The notes: generated by a model not told the origin, from the sequence alone. 64,000 nucleotides of DNA from Lithobates sylvaticus (GCA_028564925.1 CM053029.1:294229168-294293167), one strand, 5' to 3'; shown: positions 34,626 through 46,150, counted from the stretch's first letter. Translations and numbers: made by a program.

Positions 34626-35997
34626 GCAAATTTCTGCAGAGTATATATACGACAGGCCCCTACTTTCAAACATCCAACTTACAAAACGACTCCTACTTGC
34701 AAACGGAAGGAGAAAACAGGAAGTGAGAGGAAATCTACCCCTAGGAAGGGAAATTCTATCCTGTTAGATTTAATTTGGGAAAAAGGTATCTCCTCTCTAC
34801 TGATGCTTTATCACCAATCCTTGTTTCAATAAAAACCCCACTTTTCCAAAAACATTTGTCATTGGGACGGAAAGTGAGGTGAAATGTTCTGAACAGGTGC
34901 ACAGACAGCAAAACAAATGTTACAGGGGTGATAACCCTTCCCTATGTTCTCTAAAAAGCTTAAAAATAGATTTTTTTGGATGGAGCTACACTTAAAAATG
35001 TACCTGTTCAAAATTACAAGAACAAGAACAAACCTACAGTCCCTGTCTTGTTTGCACCGCCTGTATACTGCTGTTCAGAGTATTATGGGTTGTAGGTATA
35101 GGGTTTTATTTTGGGTGCAGGGTTCCCCTTAATATCCATACAAGACCCAAAGGGGCTGGTAATGGGCTGGGGTAGGGGGGGGGGGGGGGATGATGGGGTA
35201 GCCATGCCATTTTTCTCAAAGATTTTCAGCCATATTGCCAGGACAAGACATGACATTAAAGCCGCAAGCAGTTTTAAATGGCTTATTTTTTTCCTTTACA
35301 AATGTAATTTTTTGCATGGACAGTTCTAAACACGGGAAACACATGCCACTTCACAGGCATACTTTAGACACCCCCAGGTACCATATTTAAAGGAATATTT
35401 CACTTTTTTTTTTTTCACTTTTATGCATCATTAAAATGACTGCTCCCGAAAAAACGTCAGTTTTTAAAACTTCTTTTTGCATTGATACATGTCCCCTGGG
35501 GCAGGACCCGGGTCCTGCATATTGCATATTGGCCGTTATAATTAGCACTTTAGATTTCGAACGTTCGCGTCCATTGTAACGAATAGGGTTCGAATATTCG
35601 CGCAAACTTTCGGTCCGTTCGCAGATTCTGGTGCGAACCGAACCCGGGGGTGTTCGACTCATCCCTACTTGCAACTTTGGATTGGATTTACACACTCTTC
35701 CAGATCATGTAACAACTTGTGGGGCTTGCAAGTCTGACACCTCTTGCCTGTTTCTGTCATAATTTAGTTGTGATTGTGTGTCACAGCTGTTGATGGAAGT
35801 GTCCAGTGTCTGAATTGTTTTTACCTCCATAAGCTATCAAGCTTACTTTTTTTGACTGATCAATTTCAGCTTTGGGGTCAATGTTGTGCAATGTGGATAA
35901 GGACCTGACATTGCATTTGGTACCAGTGTCAATTTTCAACCTGACATGTTTGTTGCATGGTGTTGAGAGGGTGGAATATATTTCTCCTTTTTGGCAA

Positions 35998-36372
35998 TTA
36001 GGTCCACACTTTCACAATCAAAATGTTTTGGTGCTCATCACTTTCCACTCCATTAATTCTGTGCACATTTTGTTGTTTAGTATGACTAGATGGTGTCATC
36101 CACGCACATTTATTTTGAAGCTGGAACCTACAACATTTTGCAAAATGATAAAAATTTTTGCACAAGGTACACCTTTTGTTAAAAGCTGGACACTTGTTGA
36201 GCTCAGTAGCGTGTTCACTACCACAGTTGCTGCATTGCCCTTTGTTCTGTTGCACCACAAACACTTCAACCTCTCTTTTTAGTTCCTTAGTGGCCCTTTC
36301 AAAATGTTCAACATAAATATTCCGATGGCTGTTTCCAGTGTCAAATCTTTCTCCCTGAACAACTGAACACAA
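35998..36372 (-). pseudogene. gag zinc-knuckle region of the Ty3/gypsy fossil
   Basis: CSNCGSEHATELNKCPA and CTLCKNFYHFAKCC form the cysteine/histidine pattern of the nucleic-acid-binding end of gag in this group. Fossil only. Confidence 0.7.
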
Positions 36373-36424
36373 ACTGCATCATTGTATATCCCACATACAA
36401 TCCTGTCACGTATCAGTTCATCTG

Positions 36425-36715
36425 TTAGTGTACCAAAATCAAATTTTTTAGCCTCAGTATGGCTGCATAGGATTGTATTCCTTCATCAGGTTTCTGAGCC
36501 ATCATGTTAAATACATGTCTTTCTATTATCACATTACATTGTGGTAAGCATATCTCATACAATTTTTGGATTAAGAAATCAGGGTCCTTTCTGTCCTCAT
36601 TATCTTGAAAATGAAATGGCTCATATTTAGCTAGTGCATCTGAACCAGCAAAATTGAGAAGAGTGTAAGCTTGTACGTTTTTTGACTTGTCTGAGAGTCC
36701 TGCTTTGCTGTACAC
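36425..36715 (-). pseudogene. gag capsid-like region of the Ty3/gypsy fossil
   Basis: The readable part includes YTLLNFAGSDALAKYEPF and VFNMMAQKPDEGIQSY, which resemble vertebrate Ty3/gypsy gag. Fossil only. Confidence 0.65.
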
Positions 36716-36965
36716 ATCCCATTCTCTTTTGAATTTCAGCCAGTTGTTAGCAATGTCCTAATCAAAGATTAGGGGTTGTATGCCATGTACATTCTGAGCC
36801 ATGATGTTTCAGCAATTCCACTTCTGTCACCATGTAGATTTTGTAGAAGCAATGATGAATAGTTAGATGAATCTTGTGAAGAGCTTGTTTATTCCAGCCA
36901 GCCGAGAGCCACACTTCTAGTTTCACTTCATAACTTCCTACTTCCTGTTCCCACCCCCAGGTTCT

Positions 36966-37090
36966 AAGGCTTTGTATACACATAGCTACATAGTTACATA
37001 GTAGGTGAGGTGGAAAAATGACAAAGTCCATCAAGTCCAACCTACACATTTTAAAACCTCTCCTGAACAATTTAACTTGACAGATAGAAA
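36966..37090. repeat. SINE-like conserved amphibian repeat fragment
   Basis: CATAGTTACATAGTAGGTGA followed by AAGTCCATCAAGTCCAACCT is a word combination I recall from widespread frog repeats. The class is uncertain. A possibly related downstream part (CTGACCCCAGAGG near 41.75 kb) occurs elsewhere. Confidence 0.45.
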
Positions 37091-37094
37091 CCGA

Positions 37095-37476
37095 CATTTA
37101 AAAACTTCAGTTTTGCTGCGTTAACAATGCCGCGTTTACAATGCCGCGTTTAGAAGCAATTTTTTTTGCAAATAGATAAAAAGGAAAAAATCCTGTAAAC
37201 GAAATGCGGTTAAACGCAAGTTACCGCATTTACACACGCTTACAAGCTGTTACAGGCATTTGGCATTTCAAATGCCTCTGAACATCCATCCTGAACGCAT
37301 TTTTTTGCTTTCCAAAAAATGCTTCTAAACTCAACTGCCTAGGAATGACTATAAACGACCCTGTGTACATGTACTAATAATATTACATTGAGGAGAGTTG
37401 AGGGGCAGCTGAAAAAAATGCCCAACTGCTCCTCAACATCCGTTTACCAGCAGCAGTGTACATGAGGCCTAACACA
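37095..37476. mobile_element. MITE fragment related to 7206-7644
   Basis: Rich in GCGTTTA/TAAACGC, with a right end reading GTGTACATGAGGCCTAA, the inverse of the TTAGGCCTCATACAC end at 7.2 kb. The left end is unclear. Confidence 0.5.
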
Positions 37477-37515
37477 GCTATGTAAATACAACACATACAT
37501 ATTCTACAGTAAAGG

Positions 37516-38427
37516 AGTAGAGCACTTTCACAGAAAATCTTTCCTTATGTTAGTAAATGAGGTGAAACAAATTGAAAAATCGATTTACAAAGGATACCCA
37601 ATCTTGTGCACGGAATAAAAAAAACAAATCAGGACAACTTCACCTCATTCACTGACCTAACTCCCTTACCTTAGGACCCCAGATGCAGTCATTCCTGCCA
37701 GCAGCAGAGGCTGCCCTGAGAAAAGGGGGGCAGTTAGTAATGTGGCAGGTTAGTGGTGTGAGTTGCCAGGCCAATGATTACAGTGACTGTGTAAAATGCA
37801 GCAGAAAACAGAAGCTTCATATATGTGTATGAGGTTCCAATGTGCAGGCAACTGGAAGTAGAGGCTTTGGCAGCCACTGTTAAATGTTGTGGCAGAATGC
37901 CAGTGGAATGCCAGAACTGTGTAATTAAACAGTGTAGGAGGGTGAGGGTGGATCAGAACAGTAGCAGAGGGGTAAAGGTTGAGGAAATGCTCAGAAAATT
38001 ATGTTTGTAAGTTCTAATCAATCACAACTCAATTAAATATGTGTTGTTTTTCAATACATTGCATGACAATAACTCTGAAGTGCTATATAATTAATATTTG
38101 CCAAGATATCAAACATATAATTTAGTAGATGAGATTTATTAAGCTGGAAGTTTTCATAAAGCAAATTGGAAGCACATACTGCCTGCCACATTGGGAAGCC
38201 TCACTCTTAAGACTTTAGAGCCCACACATCACCTTGCTGGCAGTTCAAATCATAAAACCAGTCTGCGCTAATGGATAACTCGGCTGCTTGCAAGGAACAG
38301 GTAATAGAAAGATGCAGGGCCAAGGTAAAGAAATAAAAAATATGCTAATGATAAATAGATCTTGCTTGTTGTAAATACAATCATTATAAGCACTTGAAAC
38401 CCCAAGTAAAAAAAAAACATAAAATAA
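37516..38427. other. unclassified stretch
   Basis: No ends, hairpins or credible frames are recognised. Confidence 0.4.
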
Positions 38428-38594
38428 TAAATAGTAAATTATACGCTGCGCTTTAGAATATTACTCAAAAAATGCGTGCTAAAGAATAAAACAAACACGT
38501 TTAGTTTTAATGAATGAATGGATAATTTGTATAGCGCTACAATGCGAACTGAATCACCTCAAGGCGCTGTATTCGTGCTGTGTTGTCAAGCTTC

Positions 38595-39161
38595 TTAGAA
38601 GAGGTAGGTCTTGAGTTTTTTCCTGAAGGCCTGATGGTTTTCTTCCATGCAGATGCAAGTCGGTAGAGCATTCCATAGCCGTGGTCCTTGGACAGCGAAT
38701 CTCCGTTCTCCCTTTGATTTGTAGTGGGATTTGGGAATGAGGAGGAGGTTTTGGTTAGATGATCGAAGGCTGCGATTGGGTGAATAGTGTTTTGTTTTCT
38801 CGAGTAGGTTTTGAGGGGCGTCCCCATGTGTGCATTTGAGGGTGAGGCATAGGGTCTTGAATGTGATCCGATTCTTTACGGTTAGCCAATGTAGGCTCCT
38901 CAGGGAAGGGGAGATGGATTCCCAGTTTTTTTTTCCTGTTATCAGCCTTGCCGCCGTGTTTTGGATGAGTTGTAAGCGCGTAAGTTGATATTGAGGTAGT
39001 CCTATGTAGAGGGAGTTTGCGTAGTCAAGTCGTGAATTAATGACTGTTCCAACTACCACTGCTTTGTCCTCCTTTGGAATGAAGGGGATGAGTCTGCGTA
39101 GCAGACGGAGCAGATGGTGAGAACCGCTGACTACTGATCCTATCTGTGCATCCATTGACAT
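38595..39161 (-). pseudogene. L2-like ORF2 C-terminal part
   Basis: SRLDYANSLYIGLPQYQLTR, NRITFKTLCLTLKCTHGDAP and GPRLWNALPTCICMEENHQA match the end of the first copy's ORF2 closely. It stays open for 188 codons to the stop at 38595. Confidence 0.85.
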
Positions 39162-39574
39162 TTCTGAGTCAAAAATGACTCAGAGACTCTTGGCCTTGGT
39201 CCTTGGAGAGATGGTCTGTCCAAAGATGGTGGGTGGTGTCCAAGGGATCTTGGTTTGGGAATTTTGGTTTGCGTGTAGGATAAGAAGCTCTGTTTTCGAT
39301 TCGTTGAGTTTGAGGGAGCTAGTGGTCATCCAGTCGTCTATCAAAGTGAGGCATTTTTCTAGTTGCTGATGATGGTCTTTTTGTCCGGTGATACGAAAGT
39401 AGAGTTGCGTGTCGTCAGCGTATGAGTGGAAACTGATATTCTGATGATTTTAAGGAGTGGGCGGATGTATATGTTGAAGAGCACTGGTGACAGGGGTGAT
39501 CCTTGAGGGACTCTGCAAGAGATTGCCCGGGTTTCAGAGGTGAATGCTCCTAGTTTCACTGTCTGAGAACGATT

Positions 39575-40205
39575 TGAGAACGATGATGCCCTCTGATGAC
39601 AGTAAAGACGGAAACGCGTCAGGACGTCGCTACGCAGCAACCCCCAGTGCCACTCGTCTCGTATCTCTCCTACCCGGGAACACCGCAGGAGCGGTGAGAG
39701 GTTAGAATGGGATTGCAGTGGCAAATTTTATTGATTATGAATACGCTCTTGTTTTATGGATAAATAGTGAGTGTTTTATCGTGAGATGTGCTTTTAAAAA
39801 TAAAATAGTGTGATACAGGATTACGCTATGTGGTCTTCTTTTATTCATTGCTTGTAATGAGCATAACACAGATGGGATGCGCCCAGAGAATTGGAGACTA
39901 TTTATCAGCCTGATAAGTGCATAAACCAGCTGAGTCTGGTAAGTAGATGTCTTGCAGTGGTGTGGTGAAGGAGTCTTTTTTTTTACACTGAAATTGCTGA
40001 CAGCTTGGTCTCTGGATGTTCCACATGACACTAATACATTTTGCACTTTATGGACTTGAATTGATTATTGTATTATCATTATATTGACTCACAGTGGATT
40101 TAATTGTATTATTCATTGTTATACCAAATAATTTTGATGGTATTTTAGATATCTGCAATTTTATAGCGCTGCTAATGTTTTTGGAATTTTATTTCTCTGA
40201 CATAT
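39575..40205 (+). mobile_element. Penelope-like tail fragment with hammerhead-like core
   Basis: CTCTGATGACAGTAAAGACG followed by GAAACGCGTCAGG fits the CUGAUGA...GAAAC core of hammerhead ribozymes known from Penelope-like elements. It is followed by about 600 bp of AT-rich tail with AATAAAATAG and TTTATAGCGCTGC near its end. It lies inside the second L2-like copy. Confidence 0.6.
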
Positions 40206-40224
40206 AGCTTTGAAGATTGCTTTG

Positions 40225-41186
40225 TGATAATTCTCTGTGAGTCCTTTGTAGTTTGTGTGGTTTTCCTTGGTAGGATTTCTTCTCCATGCTCTTTCAGCTC
40301 TTCTGCGTTCTTGCTTGAGTAGAGTGAGAGAGCCATTAAAACATCCCGAGTTTTTTCTCTGGAGTGTTCTGCGTTTTGGAGCCACTGAGTCTGCTGATTG
40401 TAGTAATATCTTGTTTAGGGAGTTGAGTGTTTGTTCCGTTGAGTGGCTTAAATTCAGCGTTGATATTTTGTTTGATAAAGTGGTTTTGAAGATTTCGGAG
40501 TGTAGTTTCTTCTGCAATCTGGTCCAATGAGTTGCAAGTTTCTGTTTTTGGCGGGTGGTATTAGTGGAGATTTTAAATTTGATGGCGTGGTGGTCCATCC
40601 ATGGTAGTGGTATGTTGTCAAGTATGTTGATGTCCATATTTTGTTTGAAGATAAGGTCCAGGGTGTGTCCTGAACCATGTGTGGGAGTCTTTATCAGTTG
40701 CTGGAGACCCAGTTCTTCCAGTTGGTTGATGCAGGCGGTCGCAATAGGGTCTTGGGTAGAGTTTGCCCAGAGGTTAAAGTCCCCAAGTACTAGGATGTTT
40801 TTGGATTTCAGGGTGTGTATTGAAATTAATTCCATGAGGGGTGTAAGAAGATTAGTCTTTGGTCCTGGTGGTCTGTAGCATAGTAGAATGTGAGTGGTGT
40901 CATGGGGTGTTGATTGAAGATGTAGCGTAGTGTCTCCATAAAAATTTTGTAAAATTGGTTTGGTGAGCACAAGGTGAGATTTAAAAATCACTGCTAGGCC
41001 TCCTCCTTTTTTTCCTTTCCGATGCTCAGTTAGGATCCTGTAGCTCTCCGGCACCAATTTGGTAAGGATGGTGTTGCAGTCGGGAGTTAGCCAGCTTGCC
41101 GTGATGAAGAGGCAATCTATGTTGTTTTGGGTGATGAAGTCATATACTTCCAGTCTGTGTTTGACTGCAGACCTGGTGTTGATCAT
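40225..41186 (-). pseudogene. L2-like ORF2 endonuclease part
   Basis: The frame begins MINTRSAVKHRLEVYDFI and contains APE-type endonuclease landmarks: LVLGDFNLWANS (GDFN) and LPWMDHHAIKFKI, where the first copy has SDHH. In the usual family motif the residue before DHH is Ser or a similar small residue, so M may be damaging. The frame continues into the inter-domain region and leaves the LINE near 40205. Confidence 0.85.
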
Positions 41187-42559
41187 GGCGCATGCTAATT
41201 GTTGTGGTTGAGTTGGTATCTTCCTGTGTTTGATGGTTGATTGTAGGTCAGTCTTTAGTAGTTGTTCTTTTCATAGGATTTTTTGAATGGCAATGTTGAG
41301 GTGGTATTTCTTAGCCTGTGGAGAACTTCTGCTGAGTATTTGAAGTAGCACATGGCGAGAGGATGAAGTTGATGGTACTAGGATGACTGAGATGATCCTG
41401 ATGATTTACATTTACCAGTCTAGTTATCAGTCTTGCCACCGTGCTATGGCTATTTGTAAGCGCGCAAGTTGATCTTAGGGTATCCTATGTGGAAGGAGTT
41501 TGTGTAGTCGAGTCGTGAATTACTGACTGTTCCAGCTACCTCTGCTTGTAGCGAAGATCCTGGACCAGAAGAATACTGCTGGTGACAGCTGCGTTGTGTT
41601 GTGCTGCTGATGACGGTGCGGATGGTTCTGGTAGGGGTGATGGGGGGGGCCTGCTGATCTACCGCCCGTTGATCCAGAGGAAGGCAAAAAACCCCTAGCT
41701 GTGCCAGCCAATTGCTCCAGTAGGGGATAAAATTCCTTCCTGACCCCAGAGGTGGTTGGACCACAGGACCCTGAAGCGACTGCTAGGGGGGGGGGTCCCC
41801 GAGAGCTTACCTGATCGGAGATAGTCCTGAGAAGAAGAGAGGCAAGGAGATGGGGGCTGGAAAACAGAGAAAGGGGGGGTGCTGGGGGCCTAATGTGGCA
41901 TATGGGACTTAGATGTGATATGACCAAAATAAAACAATAAATATATAAATTAAAGCATTAATAATAAAGTGCTCATGTGTATCCAAGTGCTTTGTAACAC
42001 AGATATAAGTGTCCGTGGTATATGGGGAACAACACTAGTCCCACGTTTAATAGCAAAAAAGTGCACCTGTCGATCATCTTTAGACACATGGATTTATAAG
42101 CATCTCAGCAGTGCAATTACTGGATACCACGGATATGCACTTTTTTCAACAGGACTATCACAGTATTGTTTTATAAAAAGACTTGTTTTTGCATAATAGC
42201 ACTTTTTTGCTATTTAAAGTGGGACTAGTGTTGTTCCCCATATACCACCGGATTCCTATATCTGTGTTACAAAGCACTTGGATACACATGAACACTTTAT
42301 TATGAATGTTTTAATTGATATATTTATTGTTTTTATTTTGGTCATATCACATCTAAGTCACATATGTCACATTAACACTAAACATGTTTGTTTTAATCTT
42401 TAGCACGCATTAATTGTGTAATATTCTAAAGCGCAGCGTATAATTTACTATTTTTGTTTAAGTGCACAAGCTTATGAGACGTGTGTAACGCTTGCAGCTG
42501 GTTAGTGATACTTATTAGGCTTTGGGTTGATTGAGGCTTGCAGGAATTTTATCACTTTT

Positions 42560-43175
42560 CTAATATAAATTAATAAATGATAGATAATAAATTAATAAAG
42601 CCATTGTACAATAAATATAGTGTTCATGCCAAATCATATAAAAGTGAAATGTTAACCGAATACTCAATAATACACTGCCAAAAGTTTATAAATTATTAAA
42701 GTGCAATGTGTCTTCCACAAAGTCCAAAGTGAATGCATCCACAAGCAATAGAACTGCAAGTCCCAGAAGTGAAGCACCTGGCAACCGGAGGTAAGTAATT
42801 TGCTCACCAGATTTTCTACCTCCCAAACAGACTTAAACCATGTTCGTGGTACTGTCACCGGGATGGATACAACTCTGCTGTACTTCAATATCAGTCTATT
42901 TCAGACCTCAATGGCACCAGCTATGCAGCCTTCTGAATGAATCCTTGCCTGGCTCACTGCATACCACTCCATATTAAAGCATCCATGAGGGACAAGAAAT
43001 GTCTCTCCTAGTGCAGTATGTTACAAGCTTTATTGTCTGAGCATAATACATAAACAGATGAAATATAAAACGCTGGCTTGGTAACTTACAAAAGCTCTGC
43101 TGCCTTCCTAGATAGCAGTTTATGGCATCAGTGTGTTTGACTCCGCCCTACATGTTTTGTCCATCATTGGGGGCT
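42560..43175 (-). mobile_element. Penelope-like tail fragment
   Basis: On the minus strand ATGATGGACAAAACATGTAG with GGGCGGAGTC looks like a decayed hammerhead region (GAAACGCGTAGGGCGG-type). It is followed by a tail with GCACTTTAATAATTTATAA and similar AT-rich words. No protein part is present. Confidence 0.5.
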
Positions 43176-43485
43176 GGGCATACTGCCAGAACTTACACCA
43201 TTATAAAGACATTGTTCCTGTATTCCTCCCCTCTGAGGAAGCCTTTTCTAATATATTTTCTGCCCAAACCATCCCATTGTGCTTATCTCTCACTTACCTA
43301 GTTTGTGGCAGCTTTGAATCTTCACCTCTATTCAAAATTAAAAAAAAATGCATTCTGAGACATGACTTCCTGTATCTTCATGTGACCTTCCAGGAAACTT
43401 CAAATCTCATAATGCACTTACTTACTGCACCATAGACTGTGCCCTCTTTTTTATTTCCACCCACTTCTCTACTTCCTCCTTTCAG

Positions 43486-43625
43486 GTGGCCATACACTGT
43501 ACAGTCCAATTTTACAATATTCTTTAGCTCTATCATCAACTATGTAGTGCAAGTTCTGATAAATCTAAAGGAAATTGTACAGAGATTGTACAATCAGATT
43601 GCATAGAGTATGGCCATCTTTATAG
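43486..43625. mobile_element. short MITE with TGGCCATAC ends
   Basis: TGGCCATACACTGTACA and its inverted counterpart (rightmost GCATAGAGTATGGCCA) bracket about 140 bp. The family is unknown. Confidence 0.6.
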
Positions 43626-44450
43626 AAGTACATGGGAGGGAGTAAATGGAGACACTCAGCTGTATATGTTCTTGTGTAAACACACCAATTTCACTTTCAG
43701 GCCCCATTCACATCTAGTGTAGTGGGAGCGCACTTCTTTGGTGCCTTTTTTCATGACACCCTCTCCTCATTTCAATGCTTTGGGACATCCCTATCATTAT
43801 GAATATGAAGATGCTCTGTGTCCCAGGATGTATGAAAAAGAAAATCAGAGATTTGGTTTACCTGTAAAGTACTTTTCTTGGAGTACATCACAGTTCACAG
43901 AGAACCTGTCCCTCTTCCTTTGTGCTTTATGGCTTGCTATAAAAATTAGAGCCTTGCCTAAAGGGAAGGGGTTAGATCTGGGAGGAGACTTCCTGACTTT
44001 TCATGCCAGTGTCCAATCACATGAAGGTGGCAGCATAACTCTATTGTTATGGATATGATGTACTCCATCCAAGTAAAGGATTTTACAGAAACCAAGAAAA
44101 TCTGATTTTTTAAAACATATATTTCTTTATGAAGTAAGACAAGATAAACTACATGATACAGCTTCATCACTTATCAGTGCAATGGTGCTGACACGTAAAT
44201 AATGTTATCATAGCATGTAAGAAATTATTATATACAATCAAAACATTACAATTTATTGTTGACATTTTCTGGTATTGAAGCTGTATCATTTCCACTATGA
44301 TGCATATACATAAATAAGGTAATATATGTATATAGCTATACAAGGTAAATAAGTAAATTTGTATTTGGACCTCGAAAGTTTGTGCATCAGCAGTGGGGAA
44401 TATTTTTTTAGCTGTTGTCACATATAACCGCAACTGAAAACATAAAACGC
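43626..44450. other. stretch with weak repeat traces
   Basis: 43.85-44.08 kb contains TTTACCTGTAAAGTACTTTT, TCTTGGAGTACATCACA and, near the end, GATGTACTCCATCCAAG, inverted with respect to each other, which suggests an old foldback repeat. Otherwise nothing is recognised. Confidence 0.35.
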
Positions 44451-44760
44451 TTAAAGTGATTGTAAAGGTAATAAAAAATAAAAATAACAAACATGTCTAT
44501 ACTTACCAGCTTTGTGCAATGGAATTGCACAGAGCGGCTGCGAACCCCCTCTTTTCGGGTCCCCTGCCGGTGCTCCTGGTCCCTTCACTCTGTCCAGTGC
44601 CCCCCAATGGGAAGCCACTTCCCATGGGGAAACTCATGCATGTTCACACCTGAGACTTGCTGCTGTGCCCATTGACACAGACTTGGTCCCGCCCCCCCAC
44701 TCCCTCATCACTGGCTTTGATTGACTTGCCCAAGTGGAGGGCACGGCAGAAGGGTCATGT
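44451..44760. mobile_element. TTAA MITE (AAAGTGATTGTAAAG family), truncated
   Basis: It starts with TTAAAGTGATTGTAAAGG and follows 11413-11700 in layout (TTTGTGCAA, GGCTTTGATTGAC). The right end is missing. Confidence 0.7.
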
Positions 44761-45100
44761 TTGTCTTTTGCTCAGTTTCAGGTCTGTATTCAGGCAAAAA
44801 TTTGGACCTAATTTGGACCTGAAACGATGAACGGGATGCACCAGACCCCCTGCTGTGCCCCACAGCCACACACAATGTGAACCCAGCCTAAAGCTTCACT
44901 GTGCTGCACCTCATTATGTACTGAAAGTCAGACATAAATTTCTATTAATTGGGCTCTAGTTAGTTCAGAAATTAGATATGCTGACCAAGAATTGTCAGTA
45001 AGCATCAATTCCTCAAGGTTTTGGTTTTATCTATAAGCATTAGGTGGTGAAGAAGGGTTTGAAGCTCTGCTAGGTTAGAAGTACTGGGTGAGACGCATTG
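44761..45100. other. unclassified stretch
   Basis: No supported feature. Confidence 0.35.
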
Positions 45101-45196
45101 GGTTGATTTACTAAAACTAGAGAGTGCAAAATCTGGTGCAGCTTTGCATTTTAGCCAATCAGCTTCTAACTTGAGCTTGTTCAATTAAGCTTTGAC
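45100..45196. repeat. half of a common anuran foldback repeat
   Basis: GGGTTGATTTACTAAAACTA followed by GAGTGCAAAATCTGGTGCAG is one arm of a palindromic repeat I recall from frog sequence; the second arm is absent here. Confidence 0.5.
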
Positions 45197-45360
45197 AATA
45201 AAAATATCAACCCCATTGTGTCAGTATTGTTTCATAGTATCAGTAAAATGAGGGGTGTTGCTCGCCCAGTCTCGCGCATGGTGAGATAAGCTAGCCAGAT
45301 TATACAGGTGAACGTTAGGTAATGTTCTCCCTATTTTGAGTTTCGACATTTGTAGTTTAC

Positions 45361-45556
45361 AGCGCCTTGAAAAAGTATTCATACCCTGTGAAATTTTCCA
45401 CATTTTGTCATGTTACAATCAAAAAGATAAATGTATTTTATTGGGATTTAATGTGATAGACCAACACAAAGTGGCATATAATTGTGAAGTGGAAGGAAAA
45501 TGATAAAAAGTTTTCAAAGTTTTTTACAAATAAATATCTGAAAAGTGTGGCATGCA
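45361..45556 (+). mobile_element. left end of a second Tc1-like family
   Basis: TA followed by CAGCGCCTTGAAAAAGTATT, then CATTTTGTCATGTTACAA and GACCAACACAAAGTGGCA, matches the long terminal repeat of a widespread Tc1-like group. It breaks off at about 45556 before any transposase. Confidence 0.8.
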
Positions 45557-45559
45557 CAA

Positions 45560-46150
45560 AGCTAGCAAAGTGACGTCAACTAGCGTTGACCACACTGCAG
45601 GCGGCCATGCAAGATTTTATCCCATATCACTCAAATTCATTGTCCTTGATGAGGCGACATATTGGCTTATAACATATAAAGAGACGGGATCTTGTATTGA
45701 AGAGCTGCAGAGGTGACTCTGGGAGGAATGTTTAGCTGATCCCTATTGGATTTGAATTCAAGGCTTATGTTGTATGCCTATGAGGTGAGAAATCTGTGAG
45801 CACTGAGGTGTTGGTGGCAGTATCTAGACTCTTTGGGAATCATTAACATTTACTTCACATTATTTGCATTGGAACATCAGTATTGGAACACTGGATTTGC
45901 TACATCTATTGGACTTTATTCACTGATATATTAATTTATTTATCACTTATTGTTTATATCACTATGTAGTTGATCATTTTACTTAGTTGAAGGATTTGCG
46001 CAAGATCACTGTATATTATATATTTATGCATGTGTAGTTGTGAACACTTTCCCACACATTTTAGTTATAAATTTTTCATCATTTAATTTAATTTTCACAG
46101 ATTACTACTACATAGTAGTGCAGAGGATTATTCACATTTATTTAATTGCA
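45560..46150 (+). mobile_element. Penelope-like tail fragment
   Basis: GTCCTTGATGAGGCGACAT resembles the CUGAUGAG arm of a decayed hammerhead. The remaining 450 bp are AT-rich with TTGGACTTTATTCACTGAT and TTTATCACTTATTG, like the other Penelope-type tails in this window. Confidence 0.45.

Larger units (their letters stand above)
30793..35667 (+). mobile_element. hAT transposon, 4.9 kb, complete ends
   Basis: The ends TAGGGATAGGCCCGGTGTTCG and (inverted) TAGGGATGAGTCGAACACCC are flanked by an exact 8-bp duplication CTTGCAAC (30785-30792 and 35668-35675). Subterminal regions are rich in TTCGAA/GTTCG motifs. It contains a damaged hAT transposase (about 31308-33473) and a 142-bp tandem array (33625-34625). 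The exact target duplication suggests modest age although the gene is broken. Confidence 0.93.
30430..37515 (-). mobile_element. Ty3/gypsy-like LTR retrotransposon, fossil
   Basis: Two related terminal segments, about 30455-30660 and 36815-37515, share TTGTTTATTCCAGC, AGCCGAGAGCCACA, TTCACTTCATAACTTCC and AATACAACACATACATA. Between them on the minus strand is gag-like sequence (35998-36715). The pol region is not visible, so the copy is largely reduced. A complete hAT element (30793-35667) is inserted in the interior, and the right-hand LTR is itself interrupted by a SINE-like repeat and a MITE (about 36966-37476). The number of breaks is high; it is old relative to the hAT. Confidence 0.7.
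36815..37515 (-). repeat. LTR of the Ty3/gypsy fossil (5' side), interrupted
   Basis: LTR sequence is present at about 36815-36965 and resumes at 37478 with AGCTATGTAAATACAACAC. The intervening 0.5 kb belongs to other repeats. Confidence 0.65.
38513..41890 (-). mobile_element. L2-like LINE, second copy, rearranged
   Basis: The 3' tail (ATTCATTC units at 38511-38520) and TAATG at both edges mark insertion into the left arm of the palindrome. From low to high coordinate the minus-strand copy shows the ORF2 C-terminus and reverse transcriptase end (38595-39570), a foreign Penelope-like piece (39575-40205), then the start of ORF2 (40205-41186) and a further scrap at 41413-41560 that repeats sequence of 38940-39060. 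About 850 bp corresponding to 21.49-22.34 kb of the first copy are missing at the foreign piece. Confidence 0.85.
38428..42462. repeat. long inverted repeat interrupted by a LINE
   Basis: AAATAGTAAATTATACGCTG on the left (38428) is mirrored near 42462 on the right. The left arm is 38428-38512 plus 41891-42064, the right arm 42199-42462, and the loop is about 42065-42198. The arms are similar but not identical. The words and the GCGCTTTAGAAT end resemble tails of Penelope-like elements, in which terminal repeats may be inverted; that assignment is inference. Confidence 0.7.
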
